Below are positions 6,505 to 7,737 of a DNA stretch of 7,737 nucleotides, piece after piece (the first letter of the stretch is position 1; each line of letters opens with the position of its first letter). The translations under genes were made by a program, and so were the position numbers. This DNA comes from Candidatus Methanomethylophilaceae archaeon (GTDB taxonomy: Archaea; Thermoplasmatota; Thermoplasmata; Methanomassiliicoccales; Methanomethylophilaceae): contig JAFVET010000214.1 in assembly GCA_017475875.1 (NCBI GenBank), forward strand, positions 1-7,737. The letters run 5' to 3'. The notes under the pieces were generated by a model, which saw only the letters and a program-made list of their open reading frames with translations, was not told the origin of the DNA and ran no database searches.

Positions 6505-6852
6505 GCCTCGAAGAAACCTTGATTCGCCGGTTAGACGGGATGCGATCATCATGAAGGGCCGGGCATCGTTCCGGCGATCCGTCCCCTCTATCCAAATCGA
6601 CCTTGACCAGCTATCGGTTATCATGGCCCGTGTGGCCCTCGGATATCGTGGGTTGCAGTTATTTTTGGAACGGAAGTTCCCATATTCCGATTAAATTATC
6701 AACCAACAATTTTAGTTGTTATAATACCCATCATATGGATAAAAATGGTTACCTAATTCAATCAACGTCCTTAATCTGACTGGATATTTCGTGACTTCGA
6801 CACGTTTGGGGATTTTTCGATAGCCCAAGCTGACACACTGTAACCGAAACGG
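6505..6852 (+). other. Intergenic region between convergent genes; probable site of the insertion-sequence end
   Basis: These 348 bases contain no credible gene. The first 150 or so are GC-rich like the chromosome; from about 6655 to 6780 the sequence turns clearly AT-rich. It holds T-tracts on the plus strand (6659-6666, 6813-6817), an A-tract (6741-6745) that would be a T-tract for minus-strand transcripts, and small inverted repeats described separately. Since the transposase stop is at its right edge, one end of the insertion sequence should be inside it, but the terminal repeat cannot be fixed with only one end visible. Confidence 0.5.
6659..6680 (+). terminator. Candidate transcription terminator region after the regulator gene
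   Basis: TTATTTTT (6659-6666) is followed at once by a 5-bp inverted repeat, GGAAC (6667-6671) and GTTCC (6676-6680), with a GGAA loop. Archaeal termination mainly depends on T-rich stretches in the non-template strand, so the T-tract is the stronger part of the evidence. It lies about 155 bases past the regulator stop. The short stem may equally belong to the insertion sequence. Confidence 0.3.
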
Positions 6853-7737
6853 TCAATCCGACATATAGCCTAGCAGATACTGGGGGTTGATCTGTAAGGT
6901 GTCCGTGATTTCGAAGTACCTTTCAGTGACTCTGGGCGGGCCCTGCAGCCTAAGGGTGTTCTCGTCGCGGGAGTATGTTACGATCGTTGTCTGCACCTCG
7001 TATGCGAGGTGATACATCGTGAGCTGTCTGCCATCCAGAAGGACCTTGGCCCTTCTGAACATCGCATCCGCGATGTTCGATACCAATACCGCTATCGAGA
7101 TGACGAACATCATCGCATTCTCCCTGGAAGGTGTCTGCAGAAATATGGAATTCATACCCATGCCAGATTTCATGAGCCGGAATGACGTCTCCACCTTGTA
7201 TTCCTGGTTGTAATAGGCCAGGACGCCCTCGTTCGATACGGGTCTGTACGGGACCGGTAAAGGCATCCCTTCCTCGACCGGTCTGTCCATGTTGGTGACC
7301 AATACGACGGTCTGCCTCTTTTCGGCCAGGCGTCTGACGTTGGATTCGGAGATGAGCGGATCCAGTTTCAGCTCCCACCAATCAGGAACATCCTCTGGAT
7401 GCTCCGTCTCGTAGTGCACGGTACTGACGTTGAAGGAGAATGGTCCGGATGGATCGAGTTTGAGATCCTCCAATGATTTCAGAGCATCGAGCTCGGTCGT
7501 GAACCTCCTTCCTCTGTAACTTTCGATGATGCCGTTGGCATCATCGATGGCCTCGGTGCGTACCTTCTCCATCTCTTTCCCGACCTTTAAGTCCCATCTG
7601 AACGCGACGAAACGAAGAGGGACGATCCTCCACTTCGTGAGCTCAACGTCCATCATCGTGTCGGAGATCCAAAGTCCCCTCTTCTTCGATTTGTGCATCT
7701 TCGTACTGACAGACCATTCCTGAATCTTCTGTTTGAC
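6853..7737 (-). CDS. IS1634/IS4-like DDE transposase, C-terminal part (5' end beyond window)
   Basis: On the minus strand the frame is open from the right edge to a stop at 6853-6855, giving 294 visible residues. An internal Met at 7696-7698 is not a likely start because the frame continues upstream of it. The strongest sign is Y-x2-E-x3-E-x6-K (YNQEYKVETSFRLMK, about 7168-7212), the IS4-group Y-(2)-R-(3)-E-(6)-K signature with Glu in place of Arg. Its second Glu (codon 7189-7191) is the expected third catalytic acid. Just before it comes VVLVTNMD, as in IS1634-type transposases, and after it a hydrophobic helix with SNIADAM. The two catalytic Asp residues and the N-terminal domain should lie mostly outside the window, so I cannot tell whether the element is intact. 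No frameshift or internal stop is seen in this part. It is convergent with the regulator gene. Confidence 0.85.
   Translation of the reverse strand, partial: VKQKIQEWSVSTKMHKSKKRGLWISDTMMDVELTKWRIVPLRFVAFRWDLKVGKEMEKVRTEAIDDANGIIESYRGRRFTTELDALKSLEDLKLDPSGPFSFNVSTVHYETEHPEDVPDWWELKLDPLISESNVRRLAEKRQTVVLVTNMDRPVEEGMPLPVPYRPVSNEGVLAYYNQEYKVETSFRLMKSGMGMNSIFLQTPSRENAMMFVISIAVLVSNIADAMFRRAKVLLDGRQLTMYHLAYEVQTTIVTYSRDENTLRLQGPPRVTERYFEITDTLQINPQYLLGYMSD

Noticed and set aside
6528..6588. Possible hairpin after the regulator gene (GACGG/CCGTC outer, GCCGG/CCGGC inner)
   Set aside because: The stems are short, interrupted by unpaired bases, and not followed by a T-tract; no clear terminator or structured RNA.
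6735..6779. 14-codon open frame with a TATA-like TTATAATA at 6719-6726
   Set aside because: The box is only about 13 bases from the ATG, too close for an archaeal promoter, and the peptide is very short.
1..7737. CRISPR array, tRNA, rRNA, toxin-antitoxin or defence system
   Set aside because: No regularly spaced repeats with unique spacers, no tRNA-like arms, and all substantial genes have other explanations.

Overview
The window looks archaeal, most likely from a Thermoplasmata/Methanomassiliicoccales-type methanogen (for example a gut Methanomethylophilaceae relative). The archaeal call rests on a UbiA-superfamily enzyme of the archaeal ether-lipid type, on TATA-like boxes about 26 to 33 bases upstream of three genes with almost no leader, and on a start region matching the archaeal anti-Shine-Dalgarno tail. 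The lineage below Archaea is inference from overall resemblance (GC-rich coding DNA, tandem exported Cthe_2159-like proteins, FeoA-tailed DtxR regulator).

Layout, left to right. Positions 1-2921 hold two co-directional genes, 16 bases apart, for large secreted or surface proteins rich in Ser, Gly, Asp and Thr. The first is cut by the window's left edge. The second is complete, with an N-terminal membrane anchor, a low-complexity linker and a parallel beta-helix of the Cthe_2159 (carbohydrate-binding, DUF4353) type. Their C-terminal ends look alike, so they are probably paralogues working at the cell surface. Positions 3003-5843 hold three housekeeping genes: a geranylgeranylglyceryl phosphate geranylgeranyltransferase (membrane lipid synthesis), a class I PLP aminotransferase resembling alanine aminotransferase AlaA, and a HAD-superfamily phosphatase or phosphomutase that starts 3 bases after the aminotransferase stop. 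Positions 5824-6504 encode a DtxR/MntR-family metal-dependent repressor with a FeoA domain. Its promoter lies inside the 3' end of the HAD gene.

Positions 6505-6852 hold no convincing gene; composition shifts to AT-rich, with small inverted repeats and T-tracts. From 6853 to the right edge, on the minus strand, lies the C-terminal part of an IS1634/IS4-like DDE transposase, cut by the window edge and convergent with the regulator gene. The left end of that insertion sequence should fall within 6505-6852.

I see no CRISPR array, tRNA, rRNA or obvious defence system. The less ordinary features are the modified surface-protein pair, the regulator's mixed DtxR/MntR metal site with an added cysteine cluster, and the coding-over-promoter overlap in front of the regulator.
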